A DNA stretch of 64,000 nt from Paraburkholderia susongensis (GTDB lineage: Bacteria > Pseudomonadota > Gammaproteobacteria > Burkholderiales > Burkholderiaceae). How positions within the stretch are numbered: position 1 is the first letter of the stretch; each line of letters opens with the position of its first letter. Positions 34,311 to 43,262 of this stretch are shown piece after piece. The DNA is taken from NCBI RefSeq assembly GCF_900177725.1, contig NZ_FXAT01000002.1:558001-622000 (forward strand). The letters run 5' to 3'. A program made the position numbers and the translations under genes. The notes under the pieces are model-generated. The model made no database searches and was not told the DNA's origin. It saw only the letters and a list, made by a program, of their open reading frames with translations.

Positions 34311-35663
34311 ATGACCCAGAAAACCATTCTGATCAAGCCCTACTCGGCTTACGAGCGGGAACGCCAACCAGCGGAAAGCATCGAGCTCACACACGTCGAG
34401 AAAGGCTCGCCGATGGGCGAATATCTGCGCCGCTTCTGGCAGCCGCTCGCCCTTTCGGCGGAACTCGGCGAACTGCCGAAGGCCGTGCGCATGTTCGGCG
34501 AGGATCTCGTGCTGTTTCGCGCGAAGAACGGCAAACCGGGCCTGCTCGAAAAGCATTGCAGCCATCGCGGCACATCGCTCGAATTCGGCATCTGCGAAGA
34601 CGAGGGCCTGCGTTGCTGTTACCACGGCTGGCTGTTCGGCGTCGACGGCACGATTCTCGAAACGCCCGGAGATCCGCCCGATTCCCAGTTGCGTTTCAAC
34701 GTGTGCCACGGCGCATATCCGCTGCACGAGTATCGCGGCATCATCTTCGGCTACTTTGGACCGCCGGACGAGAAACCCGAGTTTCCGGTGTTCGACACCT
34801 ATGGCATCGACGACGACCGCCTCGTGCCCTACTGCATCACGTATCCGTGCAACTGGCTGCAGGTGCACGAAAACGTGATGGACCCGGCGCATGGGGTGTT
34901 CCTGCATACGCGCATCAGCTTCACGCAGTTCGCGGAAGCCTGGGGCGAGTTGCCCGAGATGGATTTCGTGCCCACGCCCGCCGGCATGATCTACGTGACG
35001 ACACGGCGCTGGAAGGACAAGGTGTGGGTGCGTTCGAACGACATCATCCTGCCGAATCTCGCGCAGGTCGGACACATCTGGGAAGATGGTCAGGAGGACA
35101 AAAGTTTTGCGCGCGTGGCGATCACGCGCTGGACCACGCCGATCGACAATCATACCTGCCGCATCATCGGCTGGCGCCATTTCCATCCCGACGCGGACCC
35201 GCGCGGCATCGCCGACGAAGCCCAATGCGGCGTCGAATCGGTCGACTTTTTTGGCCAGAACGGCGAGCGCCCATACGAGGACCGTCAACGCATGCCGGGC
35301 GACTTCGATGCGCAGGTGTCGCAACGGCCCATCGCGATTCACGAGCTCGAAAACCTCACGCGCTGCGATCGCGGCGTCGCGATGCTGCGCCAGTTGCTGC
35401 GGCGCGAGAGCAGGAAAGTCGCCGAGGGCGGCAAGCCGTCCGTATCGCCGTTGCGCACGAGCGGTGTCACCCCGACCTACGCCCACGACACGGTGATCAC
35501 CGCGCCACCGCGCGATGACGACACGGCATTCATCCGCGAAGTCGGCAAGACGATCACGGGCATCGTCGTGCGCGGCGAGCATCACGAAGCGGACGACCGT
35601 GACGAACAGGTGCGCGCGCGCATCGAAGACTACGCGCAGTCGCTCGCCAGCACCACGGTCTGA
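34311..35663 (+). CDS. Rieske non-heme iron oxygenase, large subunit (phthalate 4,5-dioxygenase type)
   Basis: A 450-residue oxygenase component. The Rieske [2Fe-2S] ligands are in HCSHRG (about 83-88) and CCYHGW (about 102-107). The mononuclear iron site is in NVMDPAHGVFLHT near residues 188-200 (D-x2-H-x4-H type). No small beta subunit is encoded nearby, as in the phthalate dioxygenase branch, which works as a homomultimer with an FMN/NADH/[2Fe-2S] reductase. Such a reductase lies at 39561. A 164-bp gap with an inverted GCTAGCG/CGCTAGC pair precedes it. Possible reactions are ring hydroxylation or N/O-demethylation. Confidence 0.92.
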   Translation: MTQKTILIKPYSAYERERQPAESIELTHVEKGSPMGEYLRRFWQPLALSAELGELPKAVRMFGEDLVLFRAKNGKPGLLEKHCSHRGTSLEFGICEDEGLRCCYHGWLFGVDGTILETPGDPPDSQLRFNVCHGAYPLHEYRGIIFGYFGPPDEKPEFPVFDTYGIDDDRLVPYCITYPCNWLQVHENVMDPAHGVFLHTRISFTQFAEAWGELPEMDFVPTPAGMIYVTTRRWKDKVWVRSNDIILPNLAQVGHIWEDGQEDKSFARVAITRWTTPIDNHTCRIIGWRHFHPDADPRGIADEAQCGVESVDFFGQNGERPYEDRQRMPGDFDAQVSQRPIAIHELENLTRCDRGVAMLRQLLRRESRKVAEGGKPSVSPLRTSGVTPTYAHDTVITAPPRDDDTAFIREVGKTITGIVVRGEHHEADDRDEQVRARIEDYAQSLASTTV

Positions 35664-35717
35664 ATTCCTGTCGGCACCGCTGTTATTTCCACCGTTTTTT
35701 CAAAAGGCAAACCCAAC

Positions 35718-36329
35718 ATGAGTCAAACCGTTCATCCCGGCACGGTCGCCTGGACCGGCGACAACCCCGGCATCTATCTGAAAGAGACCGACGACGGCGA
35801 ATGGAGCAGTCTTGCCGCCTACTTCAAGATCAACTACTCGTCTTTCGGTATGGGTAAAGGCGTGCTGCTGCTCGAAAAGCCCAATGTAGCCGCAAGCCTT
35901 CCAGAAGCGTGCAATGTGTGTATCGCCGACAACGAAGCGCTCGCACGCTATCTGATGGAGCATTTCTTCAGCCGATTCGCGGCGTTCCGCGCTTCCGTGG
36001 GAACGGCGGCGATCCAGTATCTGCCGCTCACGGATTCGCGCTCGGCCGGCGACACGCGCTCGCGCTATCAGGAGATCCTGCTCTCGGGTGATCTGGAAGT
36101 CGTGATGACATGGAACAGACTCGGCACGCCCTACGCCGTCGATATGCCCGCGGAAAAAGGCCCGACGCAGAAGCACGAGATGTACAGCCTCTTCATCGAC
36201 GCGGCGGATGCGAGCATCGAGTTGAACGGCCGCGCGCTGCGCGGCAAGGTCACGACGCGCAACTTCGACGGCGGCAAGAAAAGCTCTGCGTTTCTCGCGT
36301 TCTCGGAATCGTGGATGGAGATGCCCTGA
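35718..36329 (+). CDS. Conserved-looking protein of unknown function in the oxygenase operon
   Basis: A 203-residue soluble protein I do not recognise. It has no signal peptide or membrane helix, a mixed alpha/beta composition and two cysteines close together (ACNVC near residues 64-68). It lies 54 bases after the oxygenase gene, on the same strand and with the same codon use, so it is likely real and functionally linked. It could be an accessory to the oxygenase or act on its product; nothing in the sequence proves either. Confidence 0.75.
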   Translation: MSQTVHPGTVAWTGDNPGIYLKETDDGEWSSLAAYFKINYSSFGMGKGVLLLEKPNVAASLPEACNVCIADNEALARYLMEHFFSRFAAFRASVGTAAIQYLPLTDSRSAGDTRSRYQEILLSGDLEVVMTWNRLGTPYAVDMPAEKGPTQKHEMYSLFIDAADASIELNGRALRGKVTTRNFDGGKKSSAFLAFSESWMEMP

Positions 36330-36371
36330 GCGACGGCCGCGCCGGCCGTGCCGTCGGCCGTGTGTTAGCGA

Positions 36372-37337
36372 TCACGGCGACTCGATCGTGAGCGTATCGA
36401 CGATGGACGCTATGCGCTCGACAATCGCCGCCGCGACGCGCGGATAGTGATAGCGGTACGAGTGGGCAACCACGATGTTGGGCTGGCGCACGTGCGAGTC
36501 GAACGGACGCGACACGATGCGGCCGATGCCCGGCACCGTGTACGGAGGACAGAAGTTGAGCAGCGAGAAGCCATGCCCCGCCGCGACGAGACCAAAGAGC
36601 ATATTCAGCGACGTGACCGCATGCGCGATGCGCGGCAGCACGCCGTGCGAGCTGAAGGCTGACAGCATGTACTCCCGCGTACGCGGAAGGTCGAGCAGGA
36701 TGAAGGGTTCGGTGTTGATGTCGGCGGCGGGAATGTGAGTGCGCGAAGACAGCGGATGATCTGGCGGCAGCACGACCTGCAACGGCGCGCTGCGCAGCGT
36801 CATGATCTGAATGCCCGACGGAATTTCGAAGTCGTACAGCACGGCGAGATCGAGCGTGCCGGTACGCAGGCCTTCGATCAGATATTCGTGATGGCCTTCG
36901 GTCCACGTGAGCTTCGCGTTTGGAATTTCGGCGCGCACCGAATTCAGAAGCGCCGGAATGACGAGCGGCGCGAACGTGGTCAGGCATCCGACTTTCACCT
37001 GCCCGCGTAGCGCGCTGCGATCGAGCGTGCCGGGTACAAGCAGTTCGTTCGCGTTCTGAAGCACGGCGCGGCATTGCACGGCGAACTCGCTCCCGGCCTC
37101 GGTCAGAAGAAGGCCGCGTGCGTGTTGCCGGTTGAATAGGGTTACGCCGAGCGTGCCTTCGAGATGAGCGATCGCGGCCGACACCGCAGGCGATGAAACG
37201 TGAAGCAAAGCCGCTGCTTTCTGCACGGATTGATGCTGCGCGGCGGCGAGGAAATACGAAAGCTGTCTGAGAGAGAAGTCCGGAGCCCGGATTGGGCCGT
37301 TGTCGTTTTCTTCCGGGTCCGGTCTTGGAAAGTTCAT
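36372..37337 (-). CDS. LysR-family transcriptional regulator
   Basis: A 321-residue LTTR with an N-terminal winged HTH (FSLRQLSYFLAAAQHQSVQK then VSSPAVSAAIAHLEGTLG, about residues 20-65) and a two-lobed effector domain. ATG 37337 (MNFPRP) is chosen; an upstream frame to 37439 would overlap the divergent gene. The 62-bp divergent region contains TCGATTGCGGTCGA, a short palindrome that may be the LTTR site. It likely responds to a pathway intermediate and controls the plus-strand arm to its right. Confidence 0.9.
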   Translation of the reverse strand: MNFPRPDPEENDNGPIRAPDFSLRQLSYFLAAAQHQSVQKAAALLHVSSPAVSAAIAHLEGTLGVTLFNRQHARGLLLTEAGSEFAVQCRAVLQNANELLVPGTLDRSALRGQVKVGCLTTFAPLVIPALLNSVRAEIPNAKLTWTEGHHEYLIEGLRTGTLDLAVLYDFEIPSGIQIMTLRSAPLQVVLPPDHPLSSRTHIPAADINTEPFILLDLPRTREYMLSAFSSHGVLPRIAHAVTSLNMLFGLVAAGHGFSLLNFCPPYTVPGIGRIVSRPFDSHVRQPNIVVAHSYRYHYPRVAAAIVERIASIVDTLTIESP

Positions 37338-37399
37338 GTTGGGCGAGCAGCTCGATTGCGGTCGAAAAGATAAACAAGTCGGGCAAGGCGAAGAAGCGA

Positions 37400-38257
37400 A
37401 TGTCACCAGAGAATACATGCGTGAACGACGATACGGCAACCGTTCACACCGGGAAGCAGGCGATCCATGCAGCCCCGGTTCGCTCGTATTGCGTGGGCGA
37501 AACCGTCATGCTCGACGGCTCGGCACGTCTTCCGGTCGTCGCATGCATGGAGTCGGATGAGGTGCATACGGCGCCGCTTTCGCCGATGCGGCTGGCGTTC
37601 ACCGTTTCATCCAGCGATAGCGCAACGTGTGTGCCCTCGCGGACGCCGCGTCATGCGCTGAACGTGCCGCCGCATCTGGCTGTACGCGACGCTTTGTTAT
37701 TACCGGGCTGCTGGCCGAAAGTCTGGGTAGGACTGACCTGCCGCCTGAATGTGCGAGCGCATGAAGCCGTGTTGATTCACCATGCCCATACGACGGCAGG
37801 CATGCTCGCCACGATTCTCGCCCTGGAGATCGGTGCCGACGTGCTGGCTGTCTGCGACTCGGCTGAAGCCGCGCGCCGCCTGATCGCGCTCGGGGCCAGC
37901 GAAGCGGCGACGTATGCATCCTGCTGGCCGGAGCTGATGCGCGAACACGGCGGTGCAGATGTCGTGCTCGATCTGGCGGGCGGCCGCTATACCGGAATGT
38001 CGACGCTTTGCGCGCGGCGTCATGCACGCATCGGCGTCATGGACGCGGCGGGACACGGCCTGTTCGACGAGACGCAGTGGCAGCGCTTCATCGCAAGACA
38101 GCTTGCATTGATCGTGGCAGACTGGTCGCCCCTGCGCGAGGCCGCCTGCGCGTCCGAAGCGGCTCTGGCATTCGACGCGATAACGCGCACGTCCGGCTGG
38201 GCCCGATTCACGCGTGCCCGTCCCGATTCACCCTTCGAATCACACTGTGACCACTGA
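37400..38257 (+). CDS. MDR (zinc-free alcohol dehydrogenase/quinone reductase)-like protein, diverged
   Basis: A 285-residue protein with the C-terminal two thirds of a medium-chain dehydrogenase/reductase. ALLLPGCWPKVWVGLTCRLN matches the substrate/cofactor junction, HEAVLIHHAHTTAGMLATIL lies at the Rossmann strand, and RRLIALGASEAATY is the usual NADP-binding continuation. The glycine-rich loop (normally GG-x-G-x-x-G) reads HHAHTTAG, and the N-terminal domain is short against a family length of 320-340. It may be catalytically altered. It is divergent from LysR and stops three bases before the amidase gene. Confidence 0.65.
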   Translation: MSPENTCVNDDTATVHTGKQAIHAAPVRSYCVGETVMLDGSARLPVVACMESDEVHTAPLSPMRLAFTVSSSDSATCVPSRTPRHALNVPPHLAVRDALLLPGCWPKVWVGLTCRLNVRAHEAVLIHHAHTTAGMLATILALEIGADVLAVCDSAEAARRLIALGASEAATYASCWPELMREHGGADVVLDLAGGRYTGMSTLCARRHARIGVMDAAGHGLFDETQWQRFIARQLALIVADWSPLREAACASEAALAFDAITRTSGWARFTRARPDSPFESHCDH

Positions 38258-38260
38258 CGC

Positions 38261-39559
38261 ATGAAAACTTACTACGACTCCGAGCCGCTGACCGCGCTCG
38301 ATATCCGCCACGGACTTGCACAGGAGCGCCTGACGTACGACGCGGTGCTCGACCGGATCGACGCTCGCGTCGAATCATGCGAGCCGCACGTGAAAGCGTG
38401 GGTCGCGTTGGACACCGGTGCGGCGCGCGCCGCGCTCGCGAAGCAGGCTGTGCCATTGGGAGCTTCGCTTCTCGCGGGCGTGCCCATCGGCGTGAAAGAC
38501 ATTTTCACGACGAGCGATTTCCCGACGCACTATGGCTCGCCGATCTACGCACACGGCGTCATGGCTGGCGACGCCGATTGCGTCGCGCTAGCGCGCGCAG
38601 CAGGTGCGCTCGTGATAGGCAAGACGGTGACCACCGAATTTGCGTACTTCAAACCCGGCCCGACAGCCAACCCTCACGACGTGCGGCGCACGCCCGGCGG
38701 TTCGTCGAGCGGATCGGCGGCGGCGGTCGCGGCCGGTATGACGCCACTCGCGTTCGGCTCGCAAACGGCCGGTTCGTTGATCCGCCCGGCTTCGTATTGC
38801 GGTGTGTTCGCGCTGAAGCCGACGCACGACGCGTACAGCCTCGGCGGCGCGAAGGCCATGGCGCCCTCGCTCGACACGCTGGGCTGGCTGGCTCGATCAG
38901 CCGATGACCTCGAACTGCTGCGCGCCGCGCTCACCCTCGAACATTTCGAGGCACTACCGGAAGCCGACGGTACCGCATTGCGCATTGCGGTGCTGCCCGG
39001 TTACGAACAGGAACCGATCGAAGCCGCCGCGCACGCAGTGTTCGATGACGCGCTCGCCCTTCTTTCGCGAGCGGGCGTGTCGATTGCACCACTCGACGTG
39101 CCCGATGAAATGCACGGCCTGATCGATGCACAGAAAGCCGTGCAGGCCTATGAAGCCGCGCAATCGTTCGAGTCCGAATGGAACGGCAAACGCGACTTGC
39201 TGAGCGCGCCGTTTGCCAGGCTCATCAGCGACGGCATCGCGACGGCACGCGACACCTACGAGGCCGCGCGCGCGCTCGCCGCCCGCTCACGCATCGAGTT
39301 TGCCGCTCTGACGCGCAACGCCGATGCCGTGCTCACGCTGGCCGCGCCCGGCGAAGCGCCTGCCGGGCTCGATGCAACGGGTGACCCCGTGCTGAGCCGT
39401 TCATGGACGCTGCTCGGTCTGCCTTGCGTCAACGTGCCGGGACTGCGCGGACCCAACGGACTGCCGATCGGCTTGCAACTGATCGGCAAGCCTCTTCAGG
39501 AGCGCCGGCTTCTTGCCATCGCCAAACTTCTGAACCGTTTGATCGAACGAGGCATCTGA
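38261..39559 (+). CDS. Amidase-signature hydrolase
   Basis: A 432-residue amidase-signature enzyme with the Ser-cisSer-Lys triad visible: Lys in GVPIGVKDIF near residue 77, the first Ser in GGSSSGSAAAVAAG (about 146-159) and the nucleophile Ser in QTAGSLIRPASYCG (about 168-181). It cleaves a carboxamide to acid and ammonia, or an N-acyl bond. Three bases separate it from the MDR-like gene and one base from the reductase, so the three are one transcript. In this locus it could release ammonia after oxygenation. Substrate unknown. Confidence 0.9.
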   Translation: MKTYYDSEPLTALDIRHGLAQERLTYDAVLDRIDARVESCEPHVKAWVALDTGAARAALAKQAVPLGASLLAGVPIGVKDIFTTSDFPTHYGSPIYAHGVMAGDADCVALARAAGALVIGKTVTTEFAYFKPGPTANPHDVRRTPGGSSSGSAAAVAAGMTPLAFGSQTAGSLIRPASYCGVFALKPTHDAYSLGGAKAMAPSLDTLGWLARSADDLELLRAALTLEHFEALPEADGTALRIAVLPGYEQEPIEAAAHAVFDDALALLSRAGVSIAPLDVPDEMHGLIDAQKAVQAYEAAQSFESEWNGKRDLLSAPFARLISDGIATARDTYEAARALAARSRIEFAALTRNADAVLTLAAPGEAPAGLDATGDPVLSRSWTLLGLPCVNVPGLRGPNGLPIGLQLIGKPLQERRLLAIAKLLNRLIERGI

Positions 39560-39560
39560 A

Positions 39561-40487
39561 ATGAAACTGGTCGTCGAAAAGAATACACCGATTGCCCCGG
39601 CGGTACGGCTCATCACGCTGCGCGCCGAGGACGGCGCGCCGTTGCCCCCCTACACGCCGGGCGCGCATCTGTCGTTTGCGATTCCGGGCACGCATCTGCA
39701 TCGCGAGTATTCGCTAACCGGCGACGGCTATACCAGCGACACCTACGAAGTTGCGGTATTGAAGCGGGGCACGGGTTCGGTGTGGATGCATGCGTTGCAG
39801 GCGGGCGAGCACGTCGATGCACAATTGAACAACGCGTTCGCTCTCGAAAGTGCCGAAGACGGCCATCTGCTAATCGCGGGCGGCATCGGCATCACCCCGA
39901 TCCTGTCGATGGCGCGGCGCCTTGCTCGTGACGGTTTGCCCTTCTCGCTGCACTATGCGTCGAAGGATCCGGCGAGCGCCCCGTTCGGCGCACAGGTCAC
40001 GGGGCTCGGCACGCATTGCCATCTGCACGGCGGCAGCCCGAATGCGCTTCGCTCAAAACTCGCCGGGATCCTCGCCGCGCCTCGCGCCGACGCGCGCCTT
40101 TATGTGTGCGGACCGCAGGCGATGATCGCCGATGTCATGCAGACTGCTCAGACATCAGGCTGGCCCGCCGGGCGTATCCATGTCGAACTCTTCGAAGGGA
40201 CGTTGCCCGTCTCCGGCGATCGGCCATTCGATGTCGAGCTGAGCCTGAGCGGTTTGACCGTGCACGTCGATGCAGGGCAAAGCCTGCTCGACGCCTTGAT
40301 CGCCGCTGGTGTCGAGCCGCTTTACGACTGCAAGCGCGGCGAATGCGGGATGTGCGTGACCCCGGTGCTTTCCGGCGAACTGGATCACCGCGACAAGTAT
40401 CTTGCGGCGAGCGAACGTGCTGCGAACCAGTCGATCTGCGTTTGCGTTTCACGCGCCCGGTCTGCAAGCATTACGCTTGATCTGTAG
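39561..40487 (+). CDS. Phthalate-dioxygenase-type reductase (FMN, NAD, [2Fe-2S])
   Basis: A 308-residue electron-transfer protein. An N-terminal flavin domain (HREYSLTGDG near 49-58), an NAD domain (IAGGIGITPILSMARRLA; YVCGPQAMI) and a C-terminal plant-type ferredoxin follow in order. Cluster ligands are in CKRGECGMC (about 255-263) and a final Cys in NQSICVC. This order is that of the phthalate dioxygenase/vanillate demethylase reductases. It should pass electrons from NADH to the Rieske oxygenase encoded 4 kb upstream in the same arm. Its ATG lies one base after the amidase stop. Confidence 0.93.
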   Translation: MKLVVEKNTPIAPAVRLITLRAEDGAPLPPYTPGAHLSFAIPGTHLHREYSLTGDGYTSDTYEVAVLKRGTGSVWMHALQAGEHVDAQLNNAFALESAEDGHLLIAGGIGITPILSMARRLARDGLPFSLHYASKDPASAPFGAQVTGLGTHCHLHGGSPNALRSKLAGILAAPRADARLYVCGPQAMIADVMQTAQTSGWPAGRIHVELFEGTLPVSGDRPFDVELSLSGLTVHVDAGQSLLDALIAAGVEPLYDCKRGECGMCVTPVLSGELDHRDKYLAASERAANQSICVCVSRARSASITLDL

Positions 40488-40529
40488 AACCTCTGTCGAG
40501 GCGATGCGGCGATGATCGGACAAAATGAG

Positions 40530-41699
40530 TCAGAATCTGTGACGTATGCCCACTAGCATCACGTTTTGTGAGCGCGAACTCGAAGGCGTGAATCCGAAAA
40601 TGCTCGCATGCGCGCCACGGCTGGCAATCTGATAGACGTCGTAAGCATAGACATCGGTACGCTTCGACAGCAGATAGTCGATGCTGAGGCTGCCCATGTG
40701 CCAGTTCGGCGAACCGTCCACACCATGGTACGTGCCGTGCGTGAGCACATACCCGACGCCGAGCACGAGTGCGGGTGTCAGCCGGTAGGTGCCGTTCACG
40801 TCGACGTTGGTCAATTGCAGTCCGGTGCCGTCGAGATAATCGTAGCGCACCGAGGTCAGCTCGCCATTCAGTTGCAGTTTCGACCATGCGTAGGAACCGG
40901 CCACGCCGTACTGCCGTTGGGTATCCACGCCGACCGAGGAACTGAGCGGTGAGGTATGAAATAGCTGGAACGGCGCTCCGGCGTAATCGTCCGTTACGGT
41001 GCCCGAGCTGTTCACGCCGACACCTGGCCTGCGCAGATCCAGATAAGCCGCGGTGAGTGTCAGTTGGCCGTTGCGATAGCCCACGCCGGCACTGAAAGCA
41101 CTGTTGTCGCTAAAATTTCCGGCGGCGTTCGACAAACCGTAGAGCATTTCGAACTGCAGACCCGCGAGCGTCGGGCTGATGTATTTCACTGAATTGTTGT
41201 AGCGAAATGAGCCGAACGCGTTGTCGTTGTCGCCGATATGCGCCGCGATGCTGTTCGCCCCTACCGGCGTTTCATAAAGGTCGAAATAGTCGTAGAACAT
41301 GTCGTACTGGCGACCGAACGTCACGGTACCGAGACGTTCGTTGCTGAGTCCGACGAAAGCCTGACGCCCGAACAGCCGGCCGCCGTTCTGCAGCTTGCCG
41401 CTATTGAGGTCGAAGCCGTTCTCGAGAACGGCAAGCGCGCTGTTGCCGCCGCCGAGATCTTCCACCACACGGATGCCCCAACGCGTGCTTTGCAATGCGC
41501 TCGAAACCGTCTGCACGGCCGAGTGACCTCCTGCGTTGCTAACATAGCCGATGCCCTCCGAGATGAGGCCGTAGAGCGTCACCGTGGACGGGCTTCCCGC
41601 CGTGTTCGCCGCACTATTGATGCTCTGTGCCTGAGCCGCTTCCGACATGCACAATACAATCAAGATACCTAAATAATTTTTATAACCAGGAGTTCTCAT
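40530..41699 (-). CDS. Outer-membrane porin (Gram-negative porin_4 type)
   Basis: A 389-residue trimeric-type porin. Signal peptide of about 24 residues ending EAAQAQ; the mature barrel begins STVTLYGLISEGIGYVSN and ends in the canonical aromatic terminus IRHRF. The constriction-loop region (FGRQYDMFYDYFDLYE) follows the family. It is the last gene of the minus-strand catabolic arm and converges with the reductase gene. Probably admits the pathway substrate or a related anion across the outer membrane. Confidence 0.92.
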   Translation of the reverse strand: MRTPGYKNYLGILIVLCMSEAAQAQSINSAANTAGSPSTVTLYGLISEGIGYVSNAGGHSAVQTVSSALQSTRWGIRVVEDLGGGNSALAVLENGFDLNSGKLQNGGRLFGRQAFVGLSNERLGTVTFGRQYDMFYDYFDLYETPVGANSIAAHIGDNDNAFGSFRYNNSVKYISPTLAGLQFEMLYGLSNAAGNFSDNSAFSAGVGYRNGQLTLTAAYLDLRRPGVGVNSSGTVTDDYAGAPFQLFHTSPLSSSVGVDTQRQYGVAGSYAWSKLQLNGELTSVRYDYLDGTGLQLTNVDVNGTYRLTPALVLGVGYVLTHGTYHGVDGSPNWHMGSLSIDYLLSKRTDVYAYDVYQIASRGAHASIFGFTPSSSRSQNVMLVGIRHRF

Positions 41700-41812
41700 G
41701 GATAGCCCCGTTATAGATGCGAATCGAACTTGAATCGCGTGAGTGACGTGATCCGATGTGCAACCCGGCTGCTGCCTGGCTGCAGCCGGTCTTGCGAAAG
41801 ATTCCCCGGCAA

Positions 41813-43120
41813 TCAGTTCACGTCGCGCTTCCTGATCGCAACCGGAATCAGCACGCCGCCAACCACGAGCAGTGCCGCAATGACGTGCAGACCCGTCTCG
41901 AAACTGCCGGTGCGATCCTTGAGCCAGCCGACGAACAGCGGTGCGAGCAAGCCCGCGGTAAGGCCGACGCTATTGACGAGTGCAAGACCGACCGGTGCGG
42001 CCGCGCTGCTGAAAAAGGAACTGCCCATGGCCCAGAAGATCGGCGAGCCGCCGAACAGCATCGCTACAGCGAGGCCGAGTACCAACGTAGCCAGCATAAC
42101 GTTGCCGCCCAATGCGGGTGTGACCGCGAGCGCCGCGGCGCCGGCGAGCGAGCAGAAAGCGAAGTGCCAACGCCGCTCGAATCGCAAATCGGAGTGATAG
42201 CCGACGAGAATCATGCCGATCACGCCAATGCCATAGGGCACGCCAGTCCAGAGTCCAAGCGCGAACGCGCCCGATACGCCGAAGCTGCGAATGATCGCCG
42301 GCACCCAGAAACTCAGCACGTACGCGCCGCACATGAGCGTGAACCACGCGAAACAGAGCACCCAAACCTTGGGGCGCAGCACTTCCCTCATGAACTTCGT
42401 GTGCGTGCTGCCTTGTACATCATGGCCGAGACCCGCTATCACGACGTCCTGTTCGGCACGGCTTAGCCACGCCGCCGTGCGTGGACCATCGGGAAGCAGC
42501 CACAATGCGGCGATACCGCACAGCACGGTCGGCAACCCCTGCAGCAGGAACATCCAGCGCCAGCCCGCGAGTCCCTTGACCTGATCGAGTCCGCTGATGA
42601 TCCAGCCCGACAGCGGACCGCCGATCAACCCCGCGAGCGCCGTAGCCGCAACCAGAAACGACAGCACGCGCGCGCGGCGCTGCGGCGGATACCAGTAGGT
42701 AAGGTAAAGCACGAGCCCCGGATAGAAACCTGCCTCGAACGCACCGAGAAGAAAGCGGAACAGATAGAACTCGCCGGTGTTTCTGACGAGCATCATCGCA
42801 GCGGACATCACGCCCCACAGGATCATGATGCGCGCCATCGTCTTTCTTGCGCCGAAGCGCCGCATCAGCAAGTTGCTCGGAATCTCGAACGGCAGATAGC
42901 CCGCGAAAAAAATCGTGATGCCGATGCCGTACGCGGTGCTGCTCAAACCGAGGTCGGTCTGCATCGGCCCCTGCGCGAAGCTGATATTGATGCGGTCGAG
43001 GTACAGCATCACATAGCAGAGCAGCAGAAACGGCATGAGCCGCCACGACACTTTCTTATGGACGCTGTCGGCCATACGGATCCTGCTGGCGGTCTCTTCG
43101 ATGCTGTACGTGTGGGACAT
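41813..43120 (-). CDS. MFS permease, anion:cation symporter (ACS) family
   Basis: A 435-residue transporter with 12 predicted helices. The first helix region (MPFLLLCYVMLYLDRINISFA) carries the ACS-family D-R-x-N signature, and RRFGARKTMARIMILWG is the loop 2-3 motif. The family moves organic anions such as phthalate, 4-hydroxyphenylacetate, tartrate and allantoate with protons. With the Liv-type importer it gives the locus two uptake routes, perhaps for substrate and intermediate. It lies 142 bases past the HyuB gene, across a 9-bp tandem repeat. Confidence 0.92.
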   Translation of the reverse strand: MSHTYSIEETASRIRMADSVHKKVSWRLMPFLLLCYVMLYLDRINISFAQGPMQTDLGLSSTAYGIGITIFFAGYLPFEIPSNLLMRRFGARKTMARIMILWGVMSAAMMLVRNTGEFYLFRFLLGAFEAGFYPGLVLYLTYWYPPQRRARVLSFLVAATALAGLIGGPLSGWIISGLDQVKGLAGWRWMFLLQGLPTVLCGIAALWLLPDGPRTAAWLSRAEQDVVIAGLGHDVQGSTHTKFMREVLRPKVWVLCFAWFTLMCGAYVLSFWVPAIIRSFGVSGAFALGLWTGVPYGIGVIGMILVGYHSDLRFERRWHFAFCSLAGAAALAVTPALGGNVMLATLVLGLAVAMLFGGSPIFWAMGSSFFSSAAAPVGLALVNSVGLTAGLLAPLFVGWLKDRTGSFETGLHVIAALLVVGGVLIPVAIRKRDVN

Positions 43121-43171
43121 GCGATCCTCTCACGGGCCATACCGGCCGATATCCGGCGACCCCAAAAGCTT

Positions 43172-43210
43172 GCGGTGGTTGCGGTGGTTGCGGTGGTTGC
43201 GGTGGTTGCG
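43172..43210. repeat. 9-bp tandem repeat (GCGGTGGTT, 4.3 copies)
   Basis: Four exact copies of GCGGTGGTT run from 43172 to 43207, followed by GCG. They lie in the 142-bp gap between HyuB and the MFS gene. Copy number could vary by slippage and alter spacing or mRNA structure upstream of the permease. Confidence 0.85.
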
Positions 43211-43262
43211 CTCGATGCGCCGGCTCGCGTGCCACCGCGAACCGGCACCGGCAACAGGACGT

